A stretch of 64,000 nucleotides of DNA from Cryobacterium gelidum. Lineage in GTDB: Bacteria; Actinomycetota; Actinomycetes; Actinomycetales; Microbacteriaceae. The stretch spans positions 568 through 64,567 of the forward strand of contig NZ_SOHL01000025.1 in NCBI RefSeq assembly GCF_004403985.1, written 5' to 3'. A model generated the notes under the pieces. That model did no database searches, had not been told where the DNA came from, and was given only the letters and a program-made list of their open reading frames with translations. The position numbers and the translations under genes are program-made. Positions 49,214 to 58,169 of this stretch are shown here, piece by piece. Within the stretch, counting starts at the first letter, position 1; every line of letters begins with the position of its first letter.

Positions 49214-50437
49214 ATGTTGCCACTGGTGTCACACATTGAAACCCTTGCCGTGCACGCTGGAATGGATGGCCTCACCGAGGCCGGTATCCACGTTCCAGGC
49301 ATCGACCTATCGACTACCAATCCGCTGCGCGGCGTCGAGTCCGGCGGTGAGTCGTACGAGAATCTCGCCACCGGGGGCACTCCTGAACCCGGGGACTCTG
49401 CGGTGTACCAGCGCCTGTGGCAGCCCGGCGTCGCCCGGTTTGAAAATGCTCTCGCAACGTTGGAGCAGGCTGAGGGCACGGTGGCTTTCGCCACCGGGAT
49501 GGCCGCCCTGACAGCGACTCTGATCGCGACGGTGACCGCTGGCAAACCGCATATCGTCGCCTTGCGGCCCCTGTATGGCGGAACCGACCACGTCCTGAGC
49601 AGCGGGCTCCTTGGCACGACGGTCACCTGGACCGATCTGGCCGGCGTGACGGCGGCCATCCGTCCGAATACGGGCCTGGTGATTCTGGAAACGCCGGCCA
49701 ACCCCACCCTCGAACTGACCGACATTCGGGCGGTCGTGCACGCTGCCGGAGCCATCCCGGTTTTGGTCGACAACACTTTCGCCACCCCGGTGTTGCAACG
49801 CCCGCTTGAATCGGGCGCCACGCTGGTGCTGCACAGCGCGACCAAATTTCTCGGCGGACACGGCGACGCGATGGGCGGGACGGTCTCGGGACCGCGGGAG
49901 TGGATGGTGCGTCTGCGCCAGGTGCGCGCGCTGACCGGTGGTTTGCTCTCGCCGTTCAATGCCTATTTGCTGCACCGCGGATTGCGGACCCTGCCGGTGC
50001 GGGTCGCGGCCCAGCAGGCAACGGCGGCCGAGGTGGCGACTCGACTGGCGGGCCACCCGGCGCTGGTGCGCGTGCTCTACCCTGGTCTGCCCGGGCAGGA
50101 TCCCCAGAGCTTGATCGGGCGGCAGTGTTCCGGCGCGGGTTCGCTTCTGGCACTGGATCTCGGCGGCTACGCGGCGGCCCTGCGCTTCACCGAGGCGCTT
50201 CGGCTGATTACCCACGCCGTGTCTCTGGGCGGTGTGGACTCCCTCGTGCAGCATCCGGCGTCCCTCACCCACCGGCCGGTCGCGGCCGAGGCACGGCCAG
50301 CCGCCGGCATCGTGCGTATCTCCATCGGGCTGGAACAAGTGGATGACCTCATGGATGACCTCCTGACCGCTCTCCTGGTCGCCCGGGTGCCGGTGAGTGC
50401 CGGGACCGCCCGGCAAACCGTGTCGCCGTCGGCCTAG
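49214..50437 (+). CDS. Cys/Met-metabolism PLP-dependent enzyme
   Basis: 407 residues, fold-type I, Cys/Met metabolism family (cystathionine gamma-synthase/gamma-lyase or methionine gamma-lyase). Motifs: YENLATGG, EGTVAFATGMAAL, ETPANPTLELTDI, VDNTFATPVLQRPL (Asp binding the pyridine N) and SATKFLGGHGDAMGG with the PLP lysine near residue 210. Exact reaction undecided; a methionine gamma-lyase is favoured by the Lrp neighbour. Its stop overlaps that of the convergent helicase by 3 nt. I chose ATG 49214, from the frame that stays open upstream. Confidence 0.88.
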   Translation: MLPLVSHIETLAVHAGMDGLTEAGIHVPGIDLSTTNPLRGVESGGESYENLATGGTPEPGDSAVYQRLWQPGVARFENALATLEQAEGTVAFATGMAALTATLIATVTAGKPHIVALRPLYGGTDHVLSSGLLGTTVTWTDLAGVTAAIRPNTGLVILETPANPTLELTDIRAVVHAAGAIPVLVDNTFATPVLQRPLESGATLVLHSATKFLGGHGDAMGGTVSGPREWMVRLRQVRALTGGLLSPFNAYLLHRGLRTLPVRVAAQQATAAEVATRLAGHPALVRVLYPGLPGQDPQSLIGRQCSGAGSLLALDLGGYAAALRFTEALRLITHAVSLGGVDSLVQHPASLTHRPVAAEARPAAGIVRISIGLEQVDDLMDDLLTALLVARVPVSAGTARQTVSPSA

Positions 50438-52251
50438 CTACGGCCGAGCCTGCGGCGGAGCAGGTCGATGCGCATCTGCAGCTGGGTGACGCTAGCCTGG
50501 GCGACGGCCGGGCCGCCGCACAGCCGGCGAAGCTCGGAGTGGATCATGCCGTGCGGTTCATTGGCGAGTTTCGACCACATGCCCACAAGGCTCGACAGCA
50601 GAGTGCGCTGTTCCTTGAGCGTGCGGTACAGGGGTGGTGGCTCAAGTGGGGCGATTTCACCGCTCACGGGGTCTTTACGCCTGTCGGTTGACCGCTTGGA
50701 CTGCCTCGATTGACGCTGACGCAACAGTTCGGAGACCTGTTCCGGCTCGAGCAGGCCCGGGATGCCGATGAAATCGAATTCTTCATCTGTGCCAGGTTCG
50801 GCGAGTTCCCCGAACTCGTCACCGTCAAACATGACCATGTCGAAGGTCGCCTGGGAGTCGAGCGCCTGCCAGGTGACATCGTCTTGGCCGAGGTCGTCGG
50901 AGGCCTTGTCTTCCTTGTTCGCCGCCGCGACCATGGCGTCTTCGGGGTTGTACATGCCGTCGTCGCCGTCTTCACGGTTGCTGCGGTCGAGGGCGTGATC
51001 GCGTTCGAGTTCGAGTGCGTTGGCGAGGCTGAGCAGGCCGGGAACGTTCGGCAGAAAAATGGATGCCGTCTCACCACGCCGGCGAGCTCGCACGAACCGG
51101 CCGATGGCCTGGGCGAAATAGAGCGGGGTGGCCGCGCTCGTCGCGTACACGCCGACAGCGAGGCGTGGCACGTCCACGCCCTCCGATACCATGCGTACAG
51201 CGACCATCCAGCGACGGGTATTTTTGGAGAACTCATCGATCCGGTCGCTCGCCTCCTTCTCGTCGGAGAGCACGATCGTGACGGGTTCACCGCAGATGTC
51301 TTCGAGAATGACCGCGTAGGCGCGTGCGGTGGTCTGGTCGGTGGCAATGACGAGACCACCGGCATCCGGAATACCGTGCCGTACTTCGGTCAGTCGGGAG
51401 TTAGCGGCACGCAGCACAGAGGGAATCCATTGCCCGCTGGGCTCGAGCGCGGTGCGCCAGGCCTGGCTCGTGATGTCCTTGGTGTTGCCCTCGCCGAGTT
51501 TGGCTTCCATCTCGTCACCGGCCCGGGTGCGCCACTTCATGTGCCCGGCGTAGACCATGAACATCACCGGGCGCACCACGCCATCGGCAAGGGCACGGCC
51601 GTAGCCGTAGGCGTAATCGCTCTGCGACATGCGGATGCCCTGTTTGTCGGGGAGATAGCTGACGAAGGGGATCGGCGAGGTGTCTGAGCGGAACGGGGTA
51701 CCGGTCAGCGACAACCGGCGGGTAGCCGGCCCGAAGGCCTCGCGGATCGCATCGCCCCAGCTCAGGGCGTCTCCCCCGTGGTGGATCTCGTCGAGAATGA
51801 CGAGGGTGCGGCTCGACTCGGTGAGCTGCTTGTGTAGAGCGGCGCGCGCGGCGACCTGGGCGTAGGTGACGACAACCCCGTGGTAGTGGCTGCCGTAACT
51901 GCGGTCGGCGTTCTTGAACATGGGATCCAGACGGATGCCCGCGCGTGCCGCGGCATCTGCCCACTGGTTCTTGAGATGCTCGGTGGGGGCAACGACGGTG
52001 ATGCGGTCGATGGTTCGCCTGGCGCGCAGCTCGGCTGCCAGTCGCAGGGCGAAAGTTGTCTTGCCCGCGCCCGGCGTGGCCGCGGCCAGAAAATCGCGAG
52101 GTTCGTGCACAAAGTACGCTTCGAGCGCCTCGGCCTGCCAGGCGCGCAACTTGCCGGCAGTACCCCACGCGGCGCGTTCGGGGAAGGACGGAGACAGGTG
52201 TTCGGCTGCACTCGTTCCCTGTGCGGGACCAAAAACCGATGGAGTATTCAC
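50434..52251 (-). CDS. SF2 DEAD/DEAH-box helicase (XPB/RadD-like)
   Basis: 605 residues. Walker A AATPGAGKTTFALRLAAEL (near 60), DEIH box (VILDEIHHGGD), LTGTPFRSD (motif III) and QAIGRFVRARRRGE (motif VI). A DNA-dependent ATPase of the RadD/XPB-like branch, found in many actinobacteria. A charged C-terminal region after about 500 has no clear domain. Start GTG 52251 is tentative; TAGATT lies 8 nt upstream. Divergent from the GDSL hydrolase gene. Confidence 0.88.
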   Translation of the reverse strand: MNTPSVFGPAQGTSAAEHLSPSFPERAAWGTAGKLRAWQAEALEAYFVHEPRDFLAAATPGAGKTTFALRLAAELRARRTIDRITVVAPTEHLKNQWADAAARAGIRLDPMFKNADRSYGSHYHGVVVTYAQVAARAALHKQLTESSRTLVILDEIHHGGDALSWGDAIREAFGPATRRLSLTGTPFRSDTSPIPFVSYLPDKQGIRMSQSDYAYGYGRALADGVVRPVMFMVYAGHMKWRTRAGDEMEAKLGEGNTKDITSQAWRTALEPSGQWIPSVLRAANSRLTEVRHGIPDAGGLVIATDQTTARAYAVILEDICGEPVTIVLSDEKEASDRIDEFSKNTRRWMVAVRMVSEGVDVPRLAVGVYATSAATPLYFAQAIGRFVRARRRGETASIFLPNVPGLLSLANALELERDHALDRSNREDGDDGMYNPEDAMVAAANKEDKASDDLGQDDVTWQALDSQATFDMVMFDGDEFGELAEPGTDEEFDFIGIPGLLEPEQVSELLRQRQSRQSKRSTDRRKDPVSGEIAPLEPPPLYRTLKEQRTLLSSLVGMWSKLANEPHGMIHSELRRLCGGPAVAQASVTQLQMRIDLLRRRLGRS

Positions 52252-52338
52252 TTCTGACAAATCTACCAAAGCCCACCGACGTTCGCGTTCGCACGGGTGA
52301 GTTCGGCTGAAGACTGGGTGTTCCGTCAGAATGGATCG

Positions 52339-53127
52339 ATGACGAAGCAACAGCATCCATGGTCGCGTTACGTCGCCATCGGCGACTCGTTCACCGAGGG
52401 CATCGGCGATCCCGAACAGAAGAGTCCCGGCGGGCACCGGGGCTGGGCCGATCGGATGGCCGAGATCTTGAGCGACGGTACCGAGGATTTCGCCTACGCC
52501 AACCTGGCCGTGCGCGGCAAACTCATTGGCCAGATTGCCGAGGAACAGATCAAGCCGGCCCTGGCCCTGCGCCCGGACCTGATCACCTTCTCGGCCGGCG
52601 GCAACGACGTGATCCGGCCCGGTGCCGACCCGGATTTCATAGCCGCACGCTGCGATGCAGCCATTTCGCAGCTGCGTCAGGACGGCGCGACGATCGTGCT
52701 GTTCACGGGAGCCGACCTGGGATTCTCCCCCGTTTTTCGCAGCATCCGCGGGAAGGTCGCGATCTACAACGAGAATCTGCGGGCCATTGCCACGAAGCAC
52801 GACTGCATCGTGGCCGATATGTGGCAGCTGACCGAAATTCGAGACCCGCGGATGTGGGCGCCCGACCGGCTGCACCTGAATGCGCTCGGGCACCACACCG
52901 TGGCACGCATGGTTCTGGACACCCTCAACGTGCACAATTCACTCGCGCCGAGCGAACCTGAGCCGATGCCCGGCACAAACTGGCGCCAGGCCCGCACAGA
53001 AGACCTGGCCTGGGCGCGGGAATACCTCGTGCCTTGGGTACTGCGCCGGGTACGTCATCAGTCCTCCGGTGACCACGTGCTACCCAAACGACCCGACGCT
53101 GGCCCGTTCACGCTGCCGCCGGTCTAA
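52339..53127 (+). CDS. SGNH/GDSL-type hydrolase
   Basis: 262 residues. Block I GDSFTEGIGDPE (catalytic Ser), block III GGNDVIRPG (Asn) and block V APDRLHLNALGHHTVA (Asp and His) define an SGNH esterase. No signal peptide. Substrate unknown: a lipid, acetyl-sugar or peptidoglycan acyl group. CAGAAT ends 6 nt before ATG 52339, so leaderless expression is possible. Confidence 0.9.
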   Translation: MTKQQHPWSRYVAIGDSFTEGIGDPEQKSPGGHRGWADRMAEILSDGTEDFAYANLAVRGKLIGQIAEEQIKPALALRPDLITFSAGGNDVIRPGADPDFIAARCDAAISQLRQDGATIVLFTGADLGFSPVFRSIRGKVAIYNENLRAIATKHDCIVADMWQLTEIRDPRMWAPDRLHLNALGHHTVARMVLDTLNVHNSLAPSEPEPMPGTNWRQARTEDLAWAREYLVPWVLRRVRHQSSGDHVLPKRPDAGPFTLPPV

Positions 53128-53257
53128 CCGCATGATGACGTGTAGACCGGACGAGGGCCGGTCCTCGAGTGGCGATCCCTGGATTGCGATCGCGCTCGAG
53201 TCGAATTCTGAGCACGCACGTCACCCACCATTCGCTCGATAGTGATCTGCGTCCAAG

Positions 53258-53286
53258 TTGCACTTCCGACCCCGACATGAAAGTAT
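53258..53286 (+). promoter_or_regulatory. Complete promoter of the arsR-CDF operon
   Basis: TTGCAC (53258-53263), a 17-nt spacer, AAGTAT (53281-53286), then 6 nt to ATG 53293. This fits a leaderless message starting at the ArsR start codon. Confidence 0.6.
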
Positions 53287-53305
53287 CTGCATATGAATGC
53301 AGATA
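53284..53305. promoter_or_regulatory. ArsR/SmtB-type operator overlapping -10 and start codon
   Basis: Perfect inverted repeat TATCTGCAT (53284-53292) and ATGCAGATA (53297-53305) around ATGA. Binding here would cover the -10, +1 and ATG of the repressor gene. The TGAA/TGCA core resembles SmtB-family metal-responsive operators. Confidence 0.65.
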
Positions 53306-53658
53306 ACCACACTTGTGGTCGGGGGCCGGACAGTCAGTTCGTCGAACTCGCAGTCGAGGTTTTCACGATGCTCGCCGACGCGACCCGCGTGCGCCTCATC
53401 CTGGCGTTACGCGACGGAGAGTTGTCGGTGAACCATCTGGCAGACATCGTCGACAAGTCCCCGGCAGCGGTCTCCCAACATCTGGCCAAGCTGCGTATGG
53501 GCCGGATAGTCACGACGAGGCAGGAGGGACAGCGGGTTTTTTACCAGCTCGAGAACGAGCACGCATCTCAATTGGTCGCTGACGCGATCTTCCAGGCCGA
53601 GCACTCCCTCGGCGGCACCCCCCGCCACCACCACCACCAGACAAACGAGGGATCATGA
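53293..53658 (+). CDS. ArsR/SmtB-family metal-responsive repressor
   Basis: 121 residues. Winged HTH with recognition helix SPAAVSQHLAKLRM (about 56-69). C-terminal helix candidates for metal binding: His90, Asp97 and His104 (NEHASQLVADAIFQAEH), plus a tail HHHH at 112-115. N-terminal HTCG (His6, Cys8) may also bind metal. Such proteins lose DNA binding when loaded with zinc, cobalt or nickel. Its stop overlaps the start of the CDF exporter (ATGA), so the two are one operon under its own operator. Confidence 0.93.
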   Translation: MNADNHTCGRGPDSQFVELAVEVFTMLADATRVRLILALRDGELSVNHLADIVDKSPAAVSQHLAKLRMGRIVTTRQEGQRVFYQLENEHASQLVADAIFQAEHSLGGTPRHHHHQTNEGS

Positions 53659-54815
53659 ACAGTCCCCACACCAACGACCACCCGCACGCCGCGGCACCCA
53701 CCGGCGCCCACGGCCACAGCGCCGCGCAGGAGGCGGAACGTGCCCAGACTCACGAGCATGAGCACCCGCACGGTGACCACGATCACGATCACGATCACGA
53801 TCACGACCACGACCACGACCACGACCACGGGTCGAACCATCACAGCCACCCGACCGGGATCAAGGGATTCTTCTATGGGTTGTTCGTGCCGCACTCCCAT
53901 GACGCGGCGGACTCGATCGACGACGCGCTGGAGGCAAGCAAGGAGGGTATTCGGGCGCTGAAGATCAGCATGGTCATCCTGCTCGCCACCACCGCCCTCC
54001 AGCTGGCCGTTGTTCTGATCAGTGGCTCCGTCGCGCTGCTGGCAGACACCATCCACAATTTCTCCGACGCTCTCACCGCCGTCCCGCTGTGGATCGCGTT
54101 CCTCCTCGGCCGCCGCGCCGCGACGCGCCGCTACACCTATGGTTTCGGCCGTGCCGAGGACCTTGCCGGCCTGTTCATCATCGCCGTCGTCGCGCTGTCT
54201 GCGATTCTCGCTGCCTGGCAATCGATCGACCGCATCTTCAATCCCCAGCCGTTACATAACCTGGGCTGGGTGCTTGCCGCCGGAGTGATCGGCTTCATCG
54301 GCAACGAAGTTGTCGCCGTCTATCGCATCCGGGTCGGGCAGAAAATCGGCTCCGCTGCCCTGGTCGCCGACGGCGTCCACGCCCGCACCGACGGCTTCAC
54401 GTCCCTCGCGGTCGTGGTCGGGGCCGTCGGGGTGATGCTCGGCTTCCCCCTGGCCGACCCCATCGTCGGTCTCATCATCTCGGCCGCTATTATCGTGCTG
54501 CTCTGGGGAACCGTCCGCTCCATCGGGCGTCGACTGATGGACGGCATCGAACCAGCGCTCGTCGAACGCGCCGGACACGCTCTCGAGCACACCCCCGGCG
54601 TACTTGCCGTCTCCCGGCTGCAACTGCGCTGGGTCGGCCACCGGCTCCAGGGCGCTGCCGTCGTTCAGGTCGCGGCAAGCAACACCCTGGCCGAGGCGGA
54701 AGCGATCGTCCACTACGCCGAACACGAGCTCAGCCACGCCTTGCCCAACCTCGACGACATGCTCATCCGCACCAGGATCGCGGCGCCAGACCCGGTTAGG
54801 CCGCCCACACAGTAG
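53655..54815 (+). CDS. Cation diffusion facilitator (zinc/cobalt exporter) with His-rich N-terminus
   Basis: 386 residues. Six membrane spans after a long cytosolic N-terminus. Metal-site motifs: DTIHNFSD (about 131-138) in TM2 and DGVHARTDG in TM5. The N-terminus (about 1-66) is extremely His/Asp-rich, with (Asp-His)9 at 41-58 and further His pairs, and likely acts as a metal buffer or sensor. C-terminal ferredoxin-like domain about 300-375. Proton-driven export of Zn2+, Co2+ or Cd2+ is inferred. Overlaps the ArsR gene by 4 nt. Confidence 0.93.
   Translation: MNSPHTNDHPHAAAPTGAHGHSAAQEAERAQTHEHEHPHGDHDHDHDHDHDHDHDHDHGSNHHSHPTGIKGFFYGLFVPHSHDAADSIDDALEASKEGIRALKISMVILLATTALQLAVVLISGSVALLADTIHNFSDALTAVPLWIAFLLGRRAATRRYTYGFGRAEDLAGLFIIAVVALSAILAAWQSIDRIFNPQPLHNLGWVLAAGVIGFIGNEVVAVYRIRVGQKIGSAALVADGVHARTDGFTSLAVVVGAVGVMLGFPLADPIVGLIISAAIIVLLWGTVRSIGRRLMDGIEPALVERAGHALEHTPGVLAVSRLQLRWVGHRLQGAAVVQVAASNTLAEAEAIVHYAEHELSHALPNLDDMLIRTRIAAPDPVRPPTQ
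53775..53828 (+). repeat. Hexanucleotide repeat encoding (Asp-His)9
   Basis: Nine GA(C/T)CAC units, in two runs: one GACCAC plus four GATCAC, then four GACCAC. In-frame copy change would alter the number of metal-binding His without breaking the frame. Confidence 0.95.
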
Positions 54816-54973
54816 AACGCCGTCCACCGTGAAGCAGCGTACGGGGACCATCCCGGCCTGGATCATCGGGAAGAAATCAGAGCGACCCACCATTTTCATG
54901 CGGGTCTGGACGTACTAGTCCGCAGAAGGTTCCCGGGCCGGGAAAACGTGGCTTAAGCGGCAGGGCGGCCGTG
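54816..54973. other. Intergenic region between CDF exporter and D,D-carboxypeptidase
   Basis: 158 nt between convergent genes. Contains a GC-rich TTCCCGGGCCGGGAA hairpin at 54930-54944, probably part of a terminator. No supported gene. Confidence 0.4.
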
Positions 54974-56215
54974 TCAGCCGGCGGCGAGCTCGCCGGGATG
55001 TCCCAGACGCCAGGCCGGGCCGGGATCGGTCAGGGTGCGCTGCAGTTCGAGCGGCACGGTCACCGTGGTCGGCGTTGCCGTGCCGATCGTGAAGGATACC
55101 TCGCCCACCTCGTCGCCGGCTCGGCCGATCTGTACATCGGCGGCCCGTGCGGCGCCCGTGATCGGTGAGTCCGACCAGACCACAGCCGATGCCTTCCGCT
55201 CGGCGACGATGTCGCTGACGTCACCCCACCCGGTCGTGTAACTTCCGAAGACGGCACCCCGCTCGGCCAGGACCACTTCACGGAACCCCGGCTCCAGGCT
55301 TTGAATCAGGTCCTCAATCGCAGAATTGAGCTCGGAGTGGGTGTCGCCGCCGAGCACCACTCCGACGAGGGTGACGGTGCTGGTGCCGACGGTGAAATCG
55401 GTTGAGAACAACAGGCAGGCGCCAGCGACATCCGTTGTACCCGTCTTGATACCGTCGACGCCGCCGCGGCCGAGAAGCTTGTTGGTGTTGGTGACGGTAC
55501 CGATGACGGGCAGGACCGCCGACGGGAGGGAGACGATTTCGGCGAGGGCTGGGTGACCGACCACGAGTTTGCCGATCTCCACGAGGTCGGCGAGGCTGCT
55601 CACGCTCGATGCGGAGAGGCCGCTGGTGTCGGCGATACTGGTCTGGTTCAGGCCGTTCTCGGCCAGCCAGGTTTTCGCAGCCGCCAGGTAGTTGTCCACG
55701 GACCCGTACGCCCACACTGCGAGGGACGCCGCATAGTTATTAGCCGACGGCAGCAGCATCGCCTCGAAAGCTTCACGCTGGGTGAGGACCATTCCAGGCA
55801 CGACAGGAGCCACCGAACCGTTTTCGGCGACCGCGGCGTAATAGAGGTCCACATCGGCGTCGGTGAAGGAAATGCTGGGTCCGGCTGAGCCGGCAGCCAG
55901 CGGCTTGGCATCGAGGATGACGAGGGCGGTGACCATTTTGGCAATGCTCGCGATCGGCACCGTGTCCTGCTGGCCGGTCGAGGCCAGAACACCGGGGAAA
56001 CCGACCGCGCCGATGGCGCTCTCACCGAAGGCTGGCCAGGCCGGTGCGGCGACCGGCTGGGTGAGCGCGGCCGGCTGCACGATGGTCGCGGCGCTGGCGG
56101 GCACTGGAGCCAGAGTGGTCGCACCGATATAGCCGACTCCGCCCAGCACGACGAGGAGGATGCTGAAGACGGCGAGTCGCCTTCGTTGGAGGAGGACACG
56201 CCGGGAGGGAGACAT
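54974..56215 (-). CDS. D-alanyl-D-alanine carboxypeptidase (PBP5-like serine hydrolase)
   Basis: 413 residues. N-terminal membrane anchor (LAVFSILLVVLGGVGYIGA), then a penicillin-binding fold. SxxK at Ser90-Ile-Ala-Lys93, SxN in LPSANNYAAS, and KTG in GIKTGTTDVAG complete the active site. Acts outside the cytoplasmic membrane on peptidoglycan stem peptides. It lies 44 nt after the SpoU gene on the same strand, and has a TAGGCT 6 nt before its ATG, so its own leaderless promoter is likely. Confidence 0.93.
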   Translation of the reverse strand: MSPSRRVLLQRRRLAVFSILLVVLGGVGYIGATTLAPVPASAATIVQPAALTQPVAAPAWPAFGESAIGAVGFPGVLASTGQQDTVPIASIAKMVTALVILDAKPLAAGSAGPSISFTDADVDLYYAAVAENGSVAPVVPGMVLTQREAFEAMLLPSANNYAASLAVWAYGSVDNYLAAAKTWLAENGLNQTSIADTSGLSASSVSSLADLVEIGKLVVGHPALAEIVSLPSAVLPVIGTVTNTNKLLGRGGVDGIKTGTTDVAGACLLFSTDFTVGTSTVTLVGVVLGGDTHSELNSAIEDLIQSLEPGFREVVLAERGAVFGSYTTGWGDVSDIVAERKASAVVWSDSPITGAARAADVQIGRAGDEVGEVSFTIGTATPTTVTVPLELQRTLTDPGPAWRLGHPGELAAG

Positions 56216-56221
56216 CCGTTC

Positions 56222-56227
56222 AGCCTA
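56222..56227 (-). promoter_or_regulatory. Putative -10 element of leaderless D,D-carboxypeptidase gene
   Basis: TAGGCT (minus strand) ends 6 nt before ATG 56215; same hexamer and spacing as mshC. Confidence 0.5.
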
Positions 56228-56259
56228 ACTTCTTCGTGGCGCGCAACCGGCAGCCATGT

Positions 56260-57069
56260 TCACGAACGGATGCGCAGGGCGTACAGCGCGACCGCACTCG
56301 CGGAGGCGACGTTGAGCGAGTCGACGCCGTGCAGCATCGGAATCGTCACGACCGTGTCGGCGACGGCCAGGGCGTTCTGGCTGAGCCCATCGCCCTCGGC
56401 GCCGAGGATGATGGCTAGCCGTTCGGGCGCCGCCTCGGCGAACACGTCGAGGGAGATCGCGTTGTCGGCCAGCGCCAGGGCGGCCAGGTGAAAGTCGGCG
56501 GCGTGCAGCAGCGGGGCGGCCACGCTCCACTCCGGCAGCCGAGTCCAGGGCACCTGCAGCACGGTCCCCATGCTCACGCGCACGCTGCGCCGGTAGAGCG
56601 GGTCGGCACAGCGTGGGGTAATCAGCACGGCGTCGGCGCCGAGCCCCGCAACGGAACGAAAAATGGCGCCGACGTTGGTGTGGTCGACGATGTCTTCGAG
56701 GATCACAATGCGGCGGGCATGCGTCAGCAGCGCCTCGACCGGTTCGAGCGCCGGGCGGTGCATGGCGGCGAGGGCGCCGCGGTGCAGGTTGTAGCCGGTG
56801 AGCTGTTCCAGAACCTGCGACTCACCGACGTAGACCGGTACATCGGGCCAGTCGGCCAGCAGACGCTCGGCGTCGGGTATCCACTGTTCCTGAATGAGCA
56901 GCGACCGGGGCCGATGCCCGGCGTTCAGCGCCCGTGCGATCACCTTGGGCGACTCGGCGATGTACAGGCCGCCGGCCGGTTCCAGGACTCGCCGGAGTGC
57001 GACATCGGTCAAACGCGAATAGTCGGCGAGACCCGCACTGGACAGGTCGGTAATGCGGGTGATCTGCAC
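56260..57069 (-). CDS. SpoU/TrmH-family RNA 2'-O-methyltransferase
   Basis: 269 residues. Motif 1 IVDHTNVGAIFRSVAGLGADAV (NxGxxxR, knot), motif 2 IILGAEGDGLSQNAL and motif 3 IPMLHGVDSLNVASASAVALYAL define a SPOUT RNA methyltransferase. N-terminal L30e-like substrate domain (LRRVLEPAGGLYIAES...). Methylates a ribose in rRNA or tRNA; the target is unknown. GTG 57069 fits homologue length; the open frame continues upstream to 57153. Confidence 0.9.
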   Translation of the reverse strand: MQITRITDLSSAGLADYSRLTDVALRRVLEPAGGLYIAESPKVIARALNAGHRPRSLLIQEQWIPDAERLLADWPDVPVYVGESQVLEQLTGYNLHRGALAAMHRPALEPVEALLTHARRIVILEDIVDHTNVGAIFRSVAGLGADAVLITPRCADPLYRRSVRVSMGTVLQVPWTRLPEWSVAAPLLHAADFHLAALALADNAISLDVFAEAAPERLAIILGAEGDGLSQNALAVADTVVTIPMLHGVDSLNVASASAVALYALRIRS

Positions 57070-57197
57070 GAGAAGTGCCTTTCGAGACGAGTGATTGAGC
57101 CCAAGCCTGACAGGTGGGTAGTCAAACGGGAAAACAGACGAGTTTAGAATCAAGGGATGAGCATCTCGTTCTGCTCTCCCTGCCCGAAAGGAGCGCG

Positions 57198-58121
57198 ATG
57201 ACAGCCGACTCGGATTTGCCCAGTGACACGGTGTTGGTCGATGCGCTCGAGCCTGCTGACGGTCCGGAGGCTGCCGCCGCGCTCGCCTCGGCAGTCGCCC
57301 TCGATTCCGAGCGAGCAGTGGATGCTGTCGCCACGCTGCTGCGCGGCAAACGTGCCGCCGTGCTCACCGGCGCCGGTCTCAGCACCGATTCCGGCATTCC
57401 GGACTATCGCGGCGAGGGTGCTCCGACGCGCACCCCGATGACCTTTCAGACCTTCGTCGCCGACGAACGATCACGAAAACGCTATTGGGCTGGCAGCCAC
57501 CTGGGCTGGCGAGTGTTCCGCCAGGCTGAGCCCAATCTCGGACATCGGTCGCTCGTTCAATTGGAAAGCGCCGGGGCGATTGCCGGAGTGATCACCCAGA
57601 ACGTCGACGGACTGCACACGCGCGCTGGATCACGCCACGTGGTCGAGCTGCACGGTTCCCTCGACCGGGTCATCTGTCTGGCCTGTGGTCAGGCCTTCGG
57701 CCGCGACAGCATCGCGGCTCGCCTGGAAACCGACAACCCGGTACTGCGCGACCCGGAGAGTATCCAGATCGCTCCCGACGGCGACGCCGACGTGGGAAAC
57801 ATCGATGACTTCGTGGTTCCGGCGTGCACGGTCTGCCAAGGCATGCTCAAGCCGAACGTCGTGTTCTTCGGCGAGCTGGTACCGACGGAGACTTTTCTCG
57901 AAGCATCCGCCCTGGTCCAGGGTGCCGACGCCCTCATCGTGGCCGGATCGTCGCTCGCTGTGAATTCCGGCATCCGTCTGGTCGAACAGGCCCGCCGTCG
58001 CAAGCTGCCGATCATCGTCATCAATCGAGGCGTGACTAAAGGTGACGGGCGGGCGTTGCACAAACTGGAAGCGGGCACCTCTGAAACTTTCGCCGCCCTG
58101 GCCGAACGCCTGCTGGGCTGA
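57198..58121 (+). CDS. Sir2-family NAD-dependent protein deacylase
   Basis: 307 residues. [15 protein letters not shown] (NAD loop), TQNVDGLH, catalytic His in VVELHGSLD, zinc pairs CLACGQ and CTVCQG, and NPGAAVN-equivalent [13 protein letters not shown] are all present. Removes acyl groups from lysines. A long N-terminal extension of about 55 residues precedes the core. ATG 57198 has AAAGGAG upstream. Probably co-transcribed with the histidine phosphatase gene. Confidence 0.94.
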   Translation: MTADSDLPSDTVLVDALEPADGPEAAAALASAVALDSERAVDAVATLLRGKRAAVLTGAGLSTDSGIPDYRGEGAPTRTPMTFQTFVADERSRKRYWAGSHLGWRVFRQAEPNLGHRSLVQLESAGAIAGVITQNVDGLHTRAGSRHVVELHGSLDRVICLACGQAFGRDSIAARLETDNPVLRDPESIQIAPDGDADVGNIDDFVVPACTVCQGMLKPNVVFFGELVPTETFLEASALVQGADALIVAGSSLAVNSGIRLVEQARRRKLPIIVINRGVTKGDGRALHKLEAGTSETFAALAERLLG

Positions 58122-58169
58122 TCGCGCTTGGCCGCCCAGCGAATCACCGATGCACCCGGTGAAGCAGGC

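Noticed and set aside
49307..50416. A 369-codon minus-strand frame opposite the PLP enzyme
   Set aside because: Shadow of the PLP enzyme; composition atypical for a protein.
54816..54973. A short frame reading TGTIPAWIIGKKSERPTIFM at the end of the CDF exporter region
   Set aside because: Only about 25 codons after a stop, no ribosome site; left as intergenic sequence.
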